NCBI RefSeq assembly: GCF_001545075.1
Contig: NZ_FCOB02000003.1
Span: 248,001 to 312,000, forward strand
Direction of reading: 5' to 3'
Length of the DNA: 64,000 nucleotides
Origin: Caballeronia ptereochthonis
Lineage (GTDB): Bacteria > Pseudomonadota > Gammaproteobacteria > Burkholderiales > Burkholderiaceae
Part shown: in pieces, positions 55,488 through 64,000 of the stretch
Layout of the letters: every line of letters starts with the position of its first letter
How positions within the stretch are numbered: the stretch's first letter is position 1
Notes under the pieces: generated by a model
Database searches by the model: none
The model's input: the letters and a program-made list of their open reading frames with translations, nothing else
What the model was told of the DNA's origin: nothing
Made by a program: the position numbers and the translations under genes

Positions 55488-56304
55488 AAGTCTCTCTCCT
55501 GATGCGATCGAACGCCGAAAGCGAACTTGCATATCGACGTCTACACAATTCCACTGCCGACTGACAGATCCGCCTTGGTCCAGAACGACAACGCGGAAGA
55601 TTTGGCGACCGTGGTGCTTCCTTTCGACTGCGCTAACCGGCGGGCCCTGCGTTCGAACGGCCCGCGAGGCGGCAGACCAGCGTGGCGATGGGCCGATGCC
55701 AGCCGAGGTGAGCACGGACGACGTGCTGGATCACAAGAATGGTCCCTGCTCACACTGACGGCAGCAGACTCAAGGCATTCGGCATAAGAGTCAGAGGCCG
55801 AGGCATCCCTATCCAAAGCTGTACCTTCGCAACGCACGTAGATGTGCTTGCGGCGCTTCGCTAAGGGCCGAGCGTCCTGCCTATGGCGAGATCACCGGCG
55901 GCCGGCGCATCCGCCAGCGGCGGAATTGACGCCACCGTAGCCGGGGGAGATGGCGGTATTGAGGCCTTGAGCAGATACCCACTCGACGTGAGGAAAATCG
56001 CAAGCAACAGAACGGCGACCATAATGTTTACCCTGTACGTGTTGCCAGCGACGGGTTGGTACACGTGATCTGGAGCGGTTGAATACGGCCACGGAAGGTC
56101 ATTCCTCTCTAAGAAGCGGTTTCATAAAGGCTGCTGATCTCTCAGAAGAGTGTTCCAGCAGATCGTTCAACGCGACCCGACAGTGAATGCGAACTTGGCA
56201 GACGGCCACGCAGCGCGGCAACGACATCAGCGAATCCCGAATAGTGCTTGACACCCGAGGTTGATGTCGAGACACGACTGAGGCGGGCGTGTGGAACACG
56301 TTTT
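55488..56304. other. Region with a possible tiny membrane protein
   Basis: The only frame of interest is leftward 55861-56022: ATG 56022 (AGGG upstream) encodes about 53 residues, MVAVLLLAIFLTSSGYLLKA then a Pro/Ala-rich tail. It could be a single-span membrane peptide. Other frames show nothing. The stretch 56065-56304 has no supported content. Confidence 0.3.
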
Positions 56305-56577
56305 TTACTGGCCCACGCGCTGATGAGCTGCCGCGACCGCAATGTCGCGCTTTTTCTTCGCTTCGGCTTTCTTATGGTCATACACCTTTTTTGCCGTGGC
56401 GACCTCCCGGTCATATTCCCGGTCCGCCGCGGCAACCTGCTGGTGCATCCTCACTATCTCGTCGGGATGTTCAGTGGCCGTAGATCCGCTCGCTCCAGAG
56501 TTGTTTTGCGCCTGTGCGCCCGACAGGGGCGCCAGCACCAGCGCAGCGCTGACTAGCAATGCAACCGCGTTCTTCAT
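56305..56577 (-). CDS. Small secreted helical hypothetical protein
   Basis: 90 residues with GGGAGG before ATG 56577. Signal peptide MKNAVALLVSAALVLAPLSG to AQAQ. The mature part is a charged coiled-coil-like helix (DREYDREVATAKKVYDHKKA then EAKKKRDIAVAAAHQRV). Similar short Lys/Ala-rich periplasmic proteins are common in Burkholderiales; the role is unknown. Confidence 0.65.
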   Translation of the reverse strand: MKNAVALLVSAALVLAPLSGAQAQNNSGASGSTATEHPDEIVRMHQQVAAADREYDREVATAKKVYDHKKAEAKKKRDIAVAAAHQRVGQ

Positions 56578-56663
56578 GAAGCACCTCCCATTTTGATACC
56601 TGCGTCGCAGTCCACTATGAACACTTGCAGGCTCAGGTCCCGTTCGCCAGGACGCCAGCTGTA

Positions 56664-56891
56664 TCAGGAATTGTCGCTACCTGCTGCCAAGCCAATGTAA
56701 CGCGCGCCGGCATTCGTCAGCGACATCTCGCGAGTGGTGCGGTCGATCGGACGCGTTCCAAGGTGGGTTTCGAGTAAGGCAATAGCCCGACTAACCGGCG
56801 CATTTGAGACGTTGAGTTCACGAGCAACGCAGCGGAGACTCTCCGTCTCCGCTACGCGCACGAAGACACGCATCGCCCGGATCGTGCTCAT
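56664..56891 (-). pseudogene. LysR-type regulator, DNA-binding part only
   Basis: 75 residues: MSTIRAMRVFVRVAETESLR, NAPVSRAIALLETHLGTRPI and DRTTREMSLTNAGARYI form the winged helix-turn-helix of LysR regulators, whose full length is about 300. It ends with GLAAGSDNS and a stop; no effector domain follows. The usual F/S in the first helix and R-T-T-R wing are present. Confidence 0.7.
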
Positions 56892-57224
56892 CTTATCGTC
56901 CTCATACGCCGCGTTGTCCCGACAACCACCGGAGCGCGCACTCAGAAAAGCGGGAGCGCGAAGCGAATACGGAGCGTTATCGCAATTCTGTACGCTTATT
57001 AGATATTCCTTTTCAAGCCGATTGTCACCCGCTATTCCAGCGGCTCGCCCAGTTTTCTTCCGGCATTGCAGTAAATGTTACGGTGCGCAACCCTTCACAT
57101 CATTCAGGAAGGTCGTTCCTGTCTCGTCGCGCAAACGATTAGGCAAGCTCGGATTCGGGAAGCACTGGAAGTCTCTGCGTGGCGCCTCGAACCACAACGT
57201 AGTGCGGGTGCCGGGAGTGCCTTT
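56892..57224. other. Intergenic region
   Basis: No gene supported on either strand. It leads to an ISL3 scrap at its right end. Confidence 0.3.
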
Positions 57225-57300
57225 TGCAGGATCTTCCGATACGGCTGGTCGATCCGGATTAGGTCCGACAAGTCGGCGGCGACACGTAATTTTTTCCAAA
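57225..57300 (+). mobile_element. ISL3-type scrap related to the one at 54.3-54.45 kb
   Basis: About 60 bases (from GGATCTTCCGATACGGCTGG) match the reverse strand at 54391-54450 at roughly 75%. Translation gives DLPIRLVDPD, a stop, VRQVGGDT, against DLSVRLAKPDRDGQVGSFT. A small decayed relic in the opposite orientation. Confidence 0.5.
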
Positions 57301-57329
57301 ACGAGTGCTATGTGAAATTCACGCGGGGG

Positions 57330-58364
57330 TCAAGGCGGCTCATGACCCAGCCATCGATACTGCACCGCCAACGAGATCGCCTCGTAGTCACCGCCGGCCC
57401 GCACGATTAGGCCTTTAGACGCCGCCAGCTTTGCTGACCAGTTACGCGTAATGGGTATCGACAAAGTAGCGCCGTATCGTACGTTGTTCTGCCGATCATC
57501 GTTCGCGACGCCATTTATCGTGGTGGCGCCACCGGTATAAAAGCCTAAGTCTACGGCGAGCCAAAGTCCGGGCCTGAAAGTGTATCCGCCGTGAAGCTGG
57601 AGTACAGGCATAGGCGCCTGGCTTCGGTGGGCGCTGCCCAAGAACTCAGTGTTCTCGGTAAATAGCCAGACGCCGAGCGCCGCCTCGGCGAACCAGTTTT
57701 CGATCGGCTGGGAGATACCGAACTCGGGTTTTAATGCCCATCGGTTGGCGCCTACATTGATGAGGCGGCTCGGTTGATATTGGCCAGTCGGTGCGACGAC
57801 CACCAGGCTTGCGCCGACTATCGTTTGCGGTGCTCGACGGGCAAATTCCTCCGGCGTGAGCGCCGGTCCTCCGAGCAAATCTACGGCAAACCGCACTCGC
57901 ACATCGCCCAGTCCCGCACGATGCACCTGATTCGGTGCATCGAAGACCCTGCCAGATACATCGCCGCTTACGAGCGGCACAGCGAATCCGACTGATGCGG
58001 TACGGCCACCCAGGTTGAACACACGCGCGTATCCGAGGCCAAACGCGTTGATGGTTGCATGTATGTCGGTAACCGGGAGCGACGGGTCCGTAAGGACCTG
58101 ACCAGTGAAGCGGGTGTAGCCGGCCACAAGAAAGTTGGTGCCTGTGGGTGCGGCGGAGTACGCCCGCGGCTCAAGCTCCTGGGCATCGGAATCCGCTACA
58201 GACAGCAGCAGCGCCAGTGCGACCGAGAGGCGCGCCAACGCGACGGTGAACGCGATGCGTTTCGTCGCGTACCGGAGGCATCGCAAATCCACGATACGCG
58301 CAAAATAGAAGGCTGAATGCACGGAAGGAGCAGTCTCTTCGAATCCGTCTTTTATGTCACGCAT
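57330..58364 (-). CDS. MetA-pathway-of-phenol-degradation-type outer-membrane protein
   Basis: Up to 344 residues. A signal segment (VALARLSVALALLLSVADSD) lies about 45 residues in from ATG 58364, so the true start may be an internal GTG near 58292; no good ribosome site is seen for either. The mature protein has the family's start AYSAAPTGTNFLVAGYTRFT, then strands such as VVVAPTGQYQPSRLINVGAN, QLHGGYTFRPGLWLAVDLGF and NVRYGATLSIPITRNWSAKL. This family of barrels is linked to uptake of hydrophobic or aromatic compounds. It stands alone. Confidence 0.75.
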   Translation of the reverse strand: MRDIKDGFEETAPSVHSAFYFARIVDLRCLRYATKRIAFTVALARLSVALALLLSVADSDAQELEPRAYSAAPTGTNFLVAGYTRFTGQVLTDPSLPVTDIHATINAFGLGYARVFNLGGRTASVGFAVPLVSGDVSGRVFDAPNQVHRAGLGDVRVRFAVDLLGGPALTPEEFARRAPQTIVGASLVVVAPTGQYQPSRLINVGANRWALKPEFGISQPIENWFAEAALGVWLFTENTEFLGSAHRSQAPMPVLQLHGGYTFRPGLWLAVDLGFYTGGATTINGVANDDRQNNVRYGATLSIPITRNWSAKLAASKGLIVRAGGDYEAISLAVQYRWLGHEPP

Positions 58365-59061
58365 GCGGAACTCGGATGACACCTCACGCCGCACGGCGGC
58401 TGGCAGTGTCGACGCGCCGCGTCACCGGAGTGAGCCGTCCATCGAGAGGCACATTGTCTTCAGAGCTTCAAACCCGGCCGTTCGTCTGGATAGGCAACTG
58501 CCGGTCGCACAACAGGTCGCAGTTCCAAGCGGCTTCCGCCGGCGTTTGGGATACGAAAAAGACAAGAACGAGCTTTTCTGCCCTTACTCTTCACGTTCGA
58601 CACGCTATGAGCAGCAGCACGTGTCGCACGATCAGCGTTTCCCCTGGGAAGCCCTCTTTAATGGCATCTCGCGTTCGCTGTTCGCAGTCTCTTAACGCAG
58701 CTTGTACGTCGCCGAAATATCGCCCAAGCCACTTCGCTAGGTCGCTTGCGCTCCAGAGACTTGGCTTTCGTCAAGCTTTTTAGTGACTGCCGTCGCGCGA
58801 AACCCATCAAGCACAATTACCTGGGGCGGGTGATGGCGCTCTGCCTGGGGGTCGATGACCGTCTTATATGGCAGCACTTCGACTCGCGGTGCAAATCGGA
58901 CGGCATAGAGGTCGATTGAGCACACCTGACGAATCCTGCCATGAAAGCGCTCAGTTGTCCGTGCGGAAACTATCGCGACATCCTGAAGCGCGAATCCCAT
59001 TCGATGACGCCAACTGCGTCGACCCGCCGCGGTCGCGGTGTCCGCAGAGAAAGATAGCCAA
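58365..59061. other. Region with one doubtful frame
   Basis: A leftward frame to 58737 contains MGFALQDVAIVSARTTERFH, YAVRFAPRVEVLPYKTVIDP and PPQVIVLDGFRATAVTKK, which looks protein-like but is not recognised and has no clear ribosome site. It could be a short hypothetical gene following the small membrane protein. The rest shows nothing. Confidence 0.3.
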
Positions 59062-59208
59062 TCAATGGGGAAATGCGCCCAGCCATACTGCGAGCTTCCA
59101 CAAAGCGAGCACGCACAATATTCCGACGATTGTGGCAATGAGAATTTGTCGCTTGCAGGCAATCGGGTCGCCTAAGTGATGCCGCTCAGGTACGTGTATC
59201 AGTCGCAT
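59062..59208 (-). CDS. 48-residue single-span membrane protein
   Basis: Start ATG 59208 with GAGGTGG five bases upstream. Sequence begins MRLIHVPERHHLGDPIACKR, then a hydrophobic span (ILIATIVGILCVLALWKLAV) and ends WLGAFPH. A positively charged N-terminus suggests N-in topology. The family is unknown. The good ribosome site and clean span argue for a real gene despite its length. Confidence 0.55.
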   Translation of the reverse strand: MRLIHVPERHHLGDPIACKRQILIATIVGILCVLALWKLAVWLGAFPH

Positions 59209-59678
59209 TTTGGCCACCTCAATTGTGAGCCGCCGCATTCCAATACTAGCACGTGGAAACCGTCTGACGGTTCCGTTTGGGGATCAAAAGATTGAGCAAG
59301 AACAGCAAAGCTAAATGGACTTATCACATTGAAAGGGCCCGAATCAGCGAATTGATCGCCTTTGTCAATTCTGCCGAACGACCGTGTATCTCGGCTCCAT
59401 GACACGCTGATATGTGCACGCAAATTGCATCGTTAGAAGGACCGCGAGCGTGCACTACGAGCCAAACGACGCGAAGAGGTCGAAGGCATCGACCGGCTCC
59501 GCAACTGCGTTCCCGCGCGCAAGGCTCGTTTGTACCTAACTGCTGCGTACGATTAGACGCTCCGACCCCGCGAATCCGTGGGCCACGCAGTTTTCCATGC
59601 TATCTGCGCCGCGCGGCATGCGCAGCAACCGTTCGCGCTCCAGCGGCTTGAGGTCCGGCGACGATCGGAGCACACGCA
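59209..59678. other. Intergenic region before the MaoC gene
   Basis: No supported gene; short frames only. AT-richer around 59200-59410. Confidence 0.35.
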
Positions 59679-60140
59679 ATGACCGAACCTCTCTATCTCG
59701 ATGACCCGAAGATTGGCCTGCAATTTGAATCGCCGACCTTCACCGTTACCGGGGGCGACATCCGGCGCTTCGCATTGGAGTTCGATCCGCAGCCATTCCA
59801 TCTTGACGGGAACGAAGCGAAGATATCCATCTTCGGCGGTCTGGCCGCGAGCGACTGGCATACCGCCGCGATCACGATGCGTCTGCTCACCTCGGGCGGG
59901 TTGCCGCTTGCGGGCGGCATTATTGGCATGGGCGTGGAAATCAACTGGCTCAAGCAGGTCCGCCCGGGCGATGTACTTCGCGTCGTCAGTACGGTGCAAG
60001 ACATCAAGCGTTCAAAATCGAAGCGTCAAGGTGTGGTGACGGTGATGTCGGAGACGCAAGACAAATTCGGTGAGGTCGCTCAGCGCCTCCTCTCGAAGCT
60101 GCTCGTCACGGCACGCGAGACTGAAGCCTCGTCCAACTGA
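59679..60140 (+). CDS. MaoC-like hotdog dehydratase
   Basis: 153 residues. The hydratase-2 pattern is visible: FTVTGGDIRRFALEFDPQPF with the catalytic Asp and His in FDPQPFHLD, ASDWHTAAITMRLL, and GVEINWLKQVRPGDVLRV. The family hydrates enoyl-CoA or related acyl thioesters in fatty-acid or polyester metabolism. It is a single-domain protein with no pathway neighbours in this region, so the substrate is open. Confidence 0.87.
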   Translation: MTEPLYLDDPKIGLQFESPTFTVTGGDIRRFALEFDPQPFHLDGNEAKISIFGGLAASDWHTAAITMRLLTSGGLPLAGGIIGMGVEINWLKQVRPGDVLRVVSTVQDIKRSKSKRQGVVTVMSETQDKFGEVAQRLLSKLLVTARETEASSN

Positions 60141-60610
60141 TCCCAGCGCCCCACGGCGCGTCAATCTCTTCCCCGGACAAACCGAGCCACGCGTCGAGCA
60201 CCCGCGCCGTATGCGCGCCGACCCTCGCAGCGCTAGATCAAGGCCTCTGCTTGGCGGCGGCCATTCCTGCGACACGAAAGCCCGAGCTCTGCTCAGCGAC
60301 GGGGTAACCGCAACGGGTCGCCAGTTTTCGCTTGTCCACGTTCAAGCTTCGCATCGATGGTCGCTGTCTGATGTTAAGCGGCCACTTGAACGTCAGCTTG
60401 ACGGCGTCAGCGAACGTCCCTTCTTGGCCGGGTTGAGGCAGTGCCACCGGCAATTTGCTCGCCGGAAACCGGCCATTGAGCGGGGCGGACGGGATCCTCG
60501 CTATTCAAATTGGATGGCGACCTCGACCGGCGGCTCGTGGCCGAGACGAGTCTTCGGTCGAAAACCGCATCTCTTCGCGTTATCAAAACGCAAATGCCCT
60601 CGGCTGGTGT
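60141..60610. other. Intergenic region with a possible transposase scrap
   Basis: On the reverse strand near 60360-60450 the frame reads GQEGTFADAVKLTFKW, PLNIRQ, faintly like the start of IS5-group transposases (TFSDAAIQ then LPLRQT). Too short and divergent to be sure. Nothing else is supported. Confidence 0.25.
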
Positions 60611-61342
60611 CTATTCCGGAAGGACCTGTATGGTCAACCATACAGTTGATCGTCGAGCGGCATCGGCGCGCGTCGACGCCATGCCCCACAGCCTCAGCGT
60701 GCCGTTGAACGTTACGCCCATATGCAGTTCGGGTGAGAACAGGGGACCCGTGTACGCCATTGGACAGATTTGGCGGTCATTGTTCGCGGCTGGCATCTGG
60801 CTGTTGAAGTCGACAACGATGTAGGCGAGCGTCGACATCTCGCCCGGAGTCTCGGTCTGGAAACCGCCCTCGAGAAGACGGCTGACGGGGTGGCCTACGG
60901 GAACCGCATGCCGAAGTAGTACAGCGGACCCGGAAGATGTCGCAGTGTAAAAATACCCACACTGGACCTCGCGAATGCTGCCACCCAGTGTCAAGTTGCC
61001 CACGCCCTGCGGGCTGCCGGCATACAGTTTGACCAAAAACGCGTGAGAGCCGATTACCGCCGTTGAAAAGTCGCCCGGAAACAATCCCGACGGGCTCAAG
61101 ACCGGTTGCGAAGAGCCGGGGGTCAAGTCCAGCACCTCCCAGCTGAGGTGTGGCGACGCCAGCGAGTCTGTTGTCGCCGAAAGAACAGAAATATTCGGCG
61201 CTGCGACTCGGGCGTTCAGCATGGTACCCGGACCGCCACAGCTAGCCAGAAAAAGCGTTCCAAGGGAAAGAATCCATGCAAGCCGTGACAGTGACAGGGC
61301 CCCTCCCTTCAACTGCACCTTCCACTCATAGAAAGCACGCAT
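60611..61342 (-). CDS. Hypothetical lipoprotein
   Basis: Up to 243 residues; the lipobox LFLASCGG follows a hydrophobic run (LSRLAWILSLGTLFL), so the mature protein would be lipidated. The start may lie a few codons later than 61342, nearer the GGAGGGG at about 61307. The domain is beta-rich (AHFLVKLYAGSP-like segment, LTLGGSIREVQCGYFYTATS, MGVTFNGTLRLWGMA). No family recognised. It is isolated. Confidence 0.6.
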   Translation of the reverse strand: MRAFYEWKVQLKGGALSLSRLAWILSLGTLFLASCGGPGTMLNARVAAPNISVLSATTDSLASPHLSWEVLDLTPGSSQPVLSPSGLFPGDFSTAVIGSHAFLVKLYAGSPQGVGNLTLGGSIREVQCGYFYTATSSGSAVLLRHAVPVGHPVSRLLEGGFQTETPGEMSTLAYIVVDFNSQMPAANNDRQICPMAYTGPLFSPELHMGVTFNGTLRLWGMASTRADAARRSTVWLTIQVLPE

Positions 61343-62282
61343 CCTGAAGTTATAGACGGCGCACTGATGCCTGACAAGTTCGCTCCCTTGCCTTCCTCGA
61401 TGGATGTTGGCGCCGGCGCCAAAATGAACCAGTTGGCAACTGGTCGATGCTTCGGGCGACGAGTTCGCGAATACCGCCTGTTCTATGATGAGATTGACAT
61501 AGAGACCCCGGACGGTCAGTTGAAACTCGGCATCCGGATCGAAATGGAGTCAGCGACAACGCATTCGCGCTCTTGCTTGTACTGGCGTCCACGGGGCGTT
61601 AGCGCCTGTTCGATTTTTCTGAGACCGGTCATTCAAAATTGGCCAAGTACTGAAAGGCTCAAATGACCGGACTGGCCGACAAGCAACGTTTCAACATTGC
61701 CAACTAATGGCCGGTTCCCGAGCGGAGTCGACGCCTGAATGTCTGAGCGAAGTTGCTCGCGATTGACGCTACACCGCTGCCGCTTACCGCGGAACAGGAC
61801 GCGGAAGTAAGACACTACATAAAGGAATGCGGCGTGGCCTGTCGTGGGATACGTCGGATTGAACGCGATGCTCAAAGACATGCTGCAGCCCCCAAGTGAC
61901 GGCAACGACGAATTCGATGGCTCCGGCAGACGAAACGAAAATTGCCGCTGAGCGCGCAATGGCGTCAACGGTTTCGTCCGGCCGGGCTGCGGCCGTCGCC
62001 ATTGACGGCCGACCCGTAGTCGACGGTTGGCCTGATGTCAGCCCAGCGGCAGCTCGCAATCCACAACCATCATTCGTGGCATCGTCGCAGGGCCGGCTAT
62101 TCATCGGTGCCAAAGCTCAGCACCTGTTCCCAGGCGAAGTGCGGGCGCTTGATCTGCTGACGACGGTGTTCACCGAACGCGGAATATGCAACGACGAGAC
62201 GTTCACGCGGGAAACCGTATGAACTGAAAACTGGGTGATCTTGCCTATATCGTCCCTGCTCAGGGGTTGCGGTGGGTAGTCC
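61343..62282. other. Decayed region with unrecognised coding traces
   Basis: Plus-strand traces at 61740-61950 read ATPLPLTAEQDAEVRHYIKE, GVACRGIRRIER and, after a one-base shift, MLKDMLQPPSDGNDEFDGSG. They look like a frameshifted conserved protein I cannot name. A further plus frame ending at 62222 contains QGRLFIGAKAQHLFPGEVRA. No intact gene is supported. Confidence 0.35.
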
Positions 62283-62789
62283 CTACGGGTTTCGAACTGT
62301 CCAGGTTCCGCGCTGCGTTTCCAGATCGCGATACAAGCGCTCAATTTCCTCTCGGGCGCGCCGTACCTCGCTAATCTGTACAACACGGCCACGACTCCAG
62401 TCCGCCGATTCATGGCTGTCCCTCTTTGGTCGAATTCGGGAGGGTAGTCCCTTGAAGTCGGCGTACCACCAGGCGTGCACAGCGTCGTTGCGAAATGTGC
62501 CTAACGGCAACACCTTCTTTATCAGATCACAAAAAGCGTCTGCATCCGTTGTGGATAGCTCGCTCTTCGCAAGCTTCGTCAACTTCCCTGTTTCCCCGCA
62601 GAAGTCGGCGAACGCTTGTGATTCATACTCGGCTGCAGCCATCCCTATAGTAAAGCCCTTCCCCTGAAGGTCTTTGAAACACAGCTTGATAAGATATTCG
62701 AGCCGACCGAACGCTATCACGAGGCGACCGACCTCCTCGTAAAAGCCTGCTGGAAAATCGTCACTAATCGGAATATCCCGCAGGAGCAC
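62283..62789 (-). CDS. HEPN-like hypothetical protein
   Basis: 168 residues from GTG 62789; the frame is open further upstream without a better start, so the N-terminus may be truncated. Two helical regions can be seen (EEVGRLVIAFGRLEYLIKLC and TGKLTKLAKSELSTTDADAF) and then FRNDAVHAWWYADF, where R-N-D-A-V-H fits the R-x4-H motif of HEPN RNases. HEPN proteins act in toxin-antitoxin and abortive-infection systems. No obvious antitoxin neighbour is seen. The assignment rests on the motif and helix layout only. Confidence 0.45.
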   Translation of the reverse strand: MLLRDIPISDDFPAGFYEEVGRLVIAFGRLEYLIKLCFKDLQGKGFTIGMAAAEYESQAFADFCGETGKLTKLAKSELSTTDADAFCDLIKKVLPLGTFRNDAVHAWWYADFKGLPSRIRPKRDSHESADWSRGRVVQISEVRRAREEIERLYRDLETQRGTWTVRNP

Positions 62790-62934
62790 CCCGCGACGCC
62801 GCGTGGCATCGGTTACCGGTTCTAGTATGCGCCAACGCGGCCCGCATGATTTTGTGCCGGACGTTCGAATGGCTATTCGCGAGGATGTGTCGATCGACCC
62901 TTCTTATCCGACCGCTGCCCTCCAGTTAGTCGGC

Positions 62935-63050
62935 CGTACCCGACCCACTCCGATCAGACGACCCGCTCCAAAGCGGTCAGTCAGCCGAATCAGCGTGTGG
63001 CGGACTGGAGCGCCATGAAGCGGACGTTGGCGACCTCACCCAACCGGCCA
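62935..63050 (+). repeat. Dispersed intergenic repeat, copy 2
   Basis: Matches 39655-39772 at about 75%, including GCTCCAAAGCGGTCAGTCAG and the GGCGACCTCACCCAACCGGCC end. It lies immediately beside the break in the dsbB gene. Confidence 0.65.
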
Positions 63051-63164
63051 TCGAAGGGACGTTGACGTAGCCGTCTCCTGGACGTTCGTGCGACCGCTTC
63101 GCCTTTGTGAACCGCCGTTCGATCATACCGATCTGTCTTGCGTCGATGGCCCTGGTTCAAGGTT

Positions 63165-63457
63165 AAATGCACCACCGCAATGCCGCGCCAGCGATTGAGG
63201 CCAGCGCCGACAAATGCGAAGGAGGCCACAAGCAGAAAGAAGTACCGCTGCATGATGCACAGCGGGCAGGGATCTTCGCCAAAGAAGAACTGTAGATCCA
63301 GCGCACCGCCAAGGAACCCAAGACACATGAGGCCAAGCATCGCCAGAAGCCTTCGCTCGCGTTGCAGGGGGCGCTCATCTTCTGGCGTTGTGTCGCAATC
63401 GGGGCGGTTGTTCAGTGGATGGCTACGACTTTTGCTGCCTGACATCATGTCATCCAT
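63165..63457 (-). pseudogene. DsbB-family disulfide oxidoreductase, 3'-truncated
   Basis: From ATG 63457 the frame encodes a charged N-terminal extension, a membrane span (LLAMLGLMCLGFLGGALDLQ), the first redox pair C64-P-L-C67 in FFGEDPCPLCIMQRYFF, and a second span (LLVASFAFVGAGL). Homology ends near RGIAVVH at about 63165; normal proteins have two more spans and a second Cys pair. The frame runs to 62990 through repeat DNA. Its start overlaps the TetR stop by eight bases, so the two formed an operon. Confidence 0.7.
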
Positions 63458-64000
63458 GCGATAACGTCAGCGCTGCCTGCACACCGCCCTCTAATATTTC
63501 TTCTGCAAGTTCTGGATCTGACACAGCCCGCGCGATTTGCATCGTACCTACCATCAGGCCGAAAATCGCGGCTGCCTGCCGTCGGGCTTTGGCCGACCCA
63601 GGGTCGGGAAGCAGCGCTGCCAGACCCTCGCCATAAGAGAGATAGGCTGCCTCATACATCTTTCTTGTGGAGTCGGACTGGCGGCCGATCTCCGGCAGCA
63701 ACGCCGCGGAAGGACTGCCGTCAGCGCACCCGGAAAGGTGCGATGTGTTGAGGTAACGTCGAATAGCCTCTTCGATAGTGCGCGCCCCTGTCTGATCGTT
63801 GGTCAATGCACAATACTGTTCGTGCAATGCACTCGAAAGCGCCTCCTTGACCAAGGTTTCCTTTGAGTCGAAGTGGGATAGAACGCACCGTTGGTCAGCC
63901 CACACTCTGACATGATCCCGGCCAGCCCTGACGCCGAAATGCCGTCCCGTCGGAAACGCTTCGCAGCGACGTCTATGATGCGCCTGCGCGTGTTTTCCTT
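63450..64000 (-). pseudogene. TetR-family regulator with a frameshift (5' end outside window)
   Basis: Upstream part (63890-64000) reads NTRRRIIDVAAKRFRRDGIS and ASGLAGIMSECGLTNGAFY, the TetR helix-turn-helix. At about 63880 one base seems missing; the other frame continues SHFDSKETLVKEALSSALHE to ALTLSHG. Restoring one base gives FYSHFDSKE, the family's normal sequence. It could be a true mutation or a sequencing error. It overlaps dsbB and likely controlled it. Confidence 0.7.

Noticed and set aside
61367..61666. 99-codon plus-strand frame
   Set aside because: Sequence looks composite, no ribosome site, lies in decayed DNA.
1..64000. tRNA, rRNA or replication origin
   Set aside because: No cloverleaf, rRNA core word or iteron/DnaA-box cluster was noticed by eye; a covariance-model scan would be needed to exclude small RNA genes.

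Overview
The window reads as a chromosome or megaplasmid segment of a Burkholderia-group betaproteobacterium (Burkholderia, Paraburkholderia or Caballeronia). This is inferred from the high GC, the strong codon bias, and the families present: a small secreted DUF4148 protein, DUF3300/DUF2950 operons, trimeric porins starting MKKTLIAG, a NodT/HlyD/DUF2955 efflux set, HpnL and PPK2. No rRNA, tRNA or CRISPR array was seen. Layout: 0-2 kb holds a hemerythrin tail, a 2OG-Fe(II) oxygenase and ribA. At about 2.29 kb an oxidoreductase gene is cut by a 3-kb graveyard of recombinases (serine recombinase, two tyrosine recombinase pieces, a primase-like piece, a Cys-rich accessory protein). From 5.7 to 17 kb lies an intact metabolic block: D-lactate dehydrogenase plus an AspT-type transporter, glgP-glgX, and phosphoketolase. 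Together these fit glycogen breakdown feeding phosphoketolase/lactate fermentation under low oxygen or stress. From 17 to 34 kb: DUF3300-DUF2950, a dead porin, a dead SulP transporter, an efflux operon (AI-2E transporter, NodT, HlyD, DUF2955), a cation/proton antiporter, a SYLF lipoprotein, an IS5-truncated RNA-binding gene and an outer-membrane barrel. From 34 to 50 kb: envelope proteins, a second DUF2950/DUF3300 pair, MltF, an intact porin, a second SYLF gene, PPK2, an intact RNA-binding gene, and then a run of truncated genes (barrel, DUF2950, HpnL, antiporter) before an intact SulP gene and a dead glgP start. From 50 to 64 kb: a secreted hypothetical, a TAXI binding protein, MscS, an LpxL-type acyltransferase, a MetA-pathway barrel, MaoC, a HEPN-like protein, and a broken DsbB/TetR pair, mixed with IS scraps. 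The main pattern is that the window holds two diverged copies of one accessory gene set (about 17-34 kb and 36-50 kb). Each copy has lost different members, so most families keep one intact copy (SYLF and DUF3300-DUF2950 keep two): porin, SulP, RNA-binding protein and PPK2 survive in the second set, the outer-membrane barrel and the antiporter in the first. Non-coding DNA between the paired genes is also conserved, so this is duplication (or merger of homologous replicons) followed by reciprocal decay rather than chance clustering. Two terminator-ended, promoter-preceded intergenic stretches lie divergent to the porin genes and may be small RNAs placed like micF relative to ompC. Coordinates of junctions are by eye and may be off by some bases.
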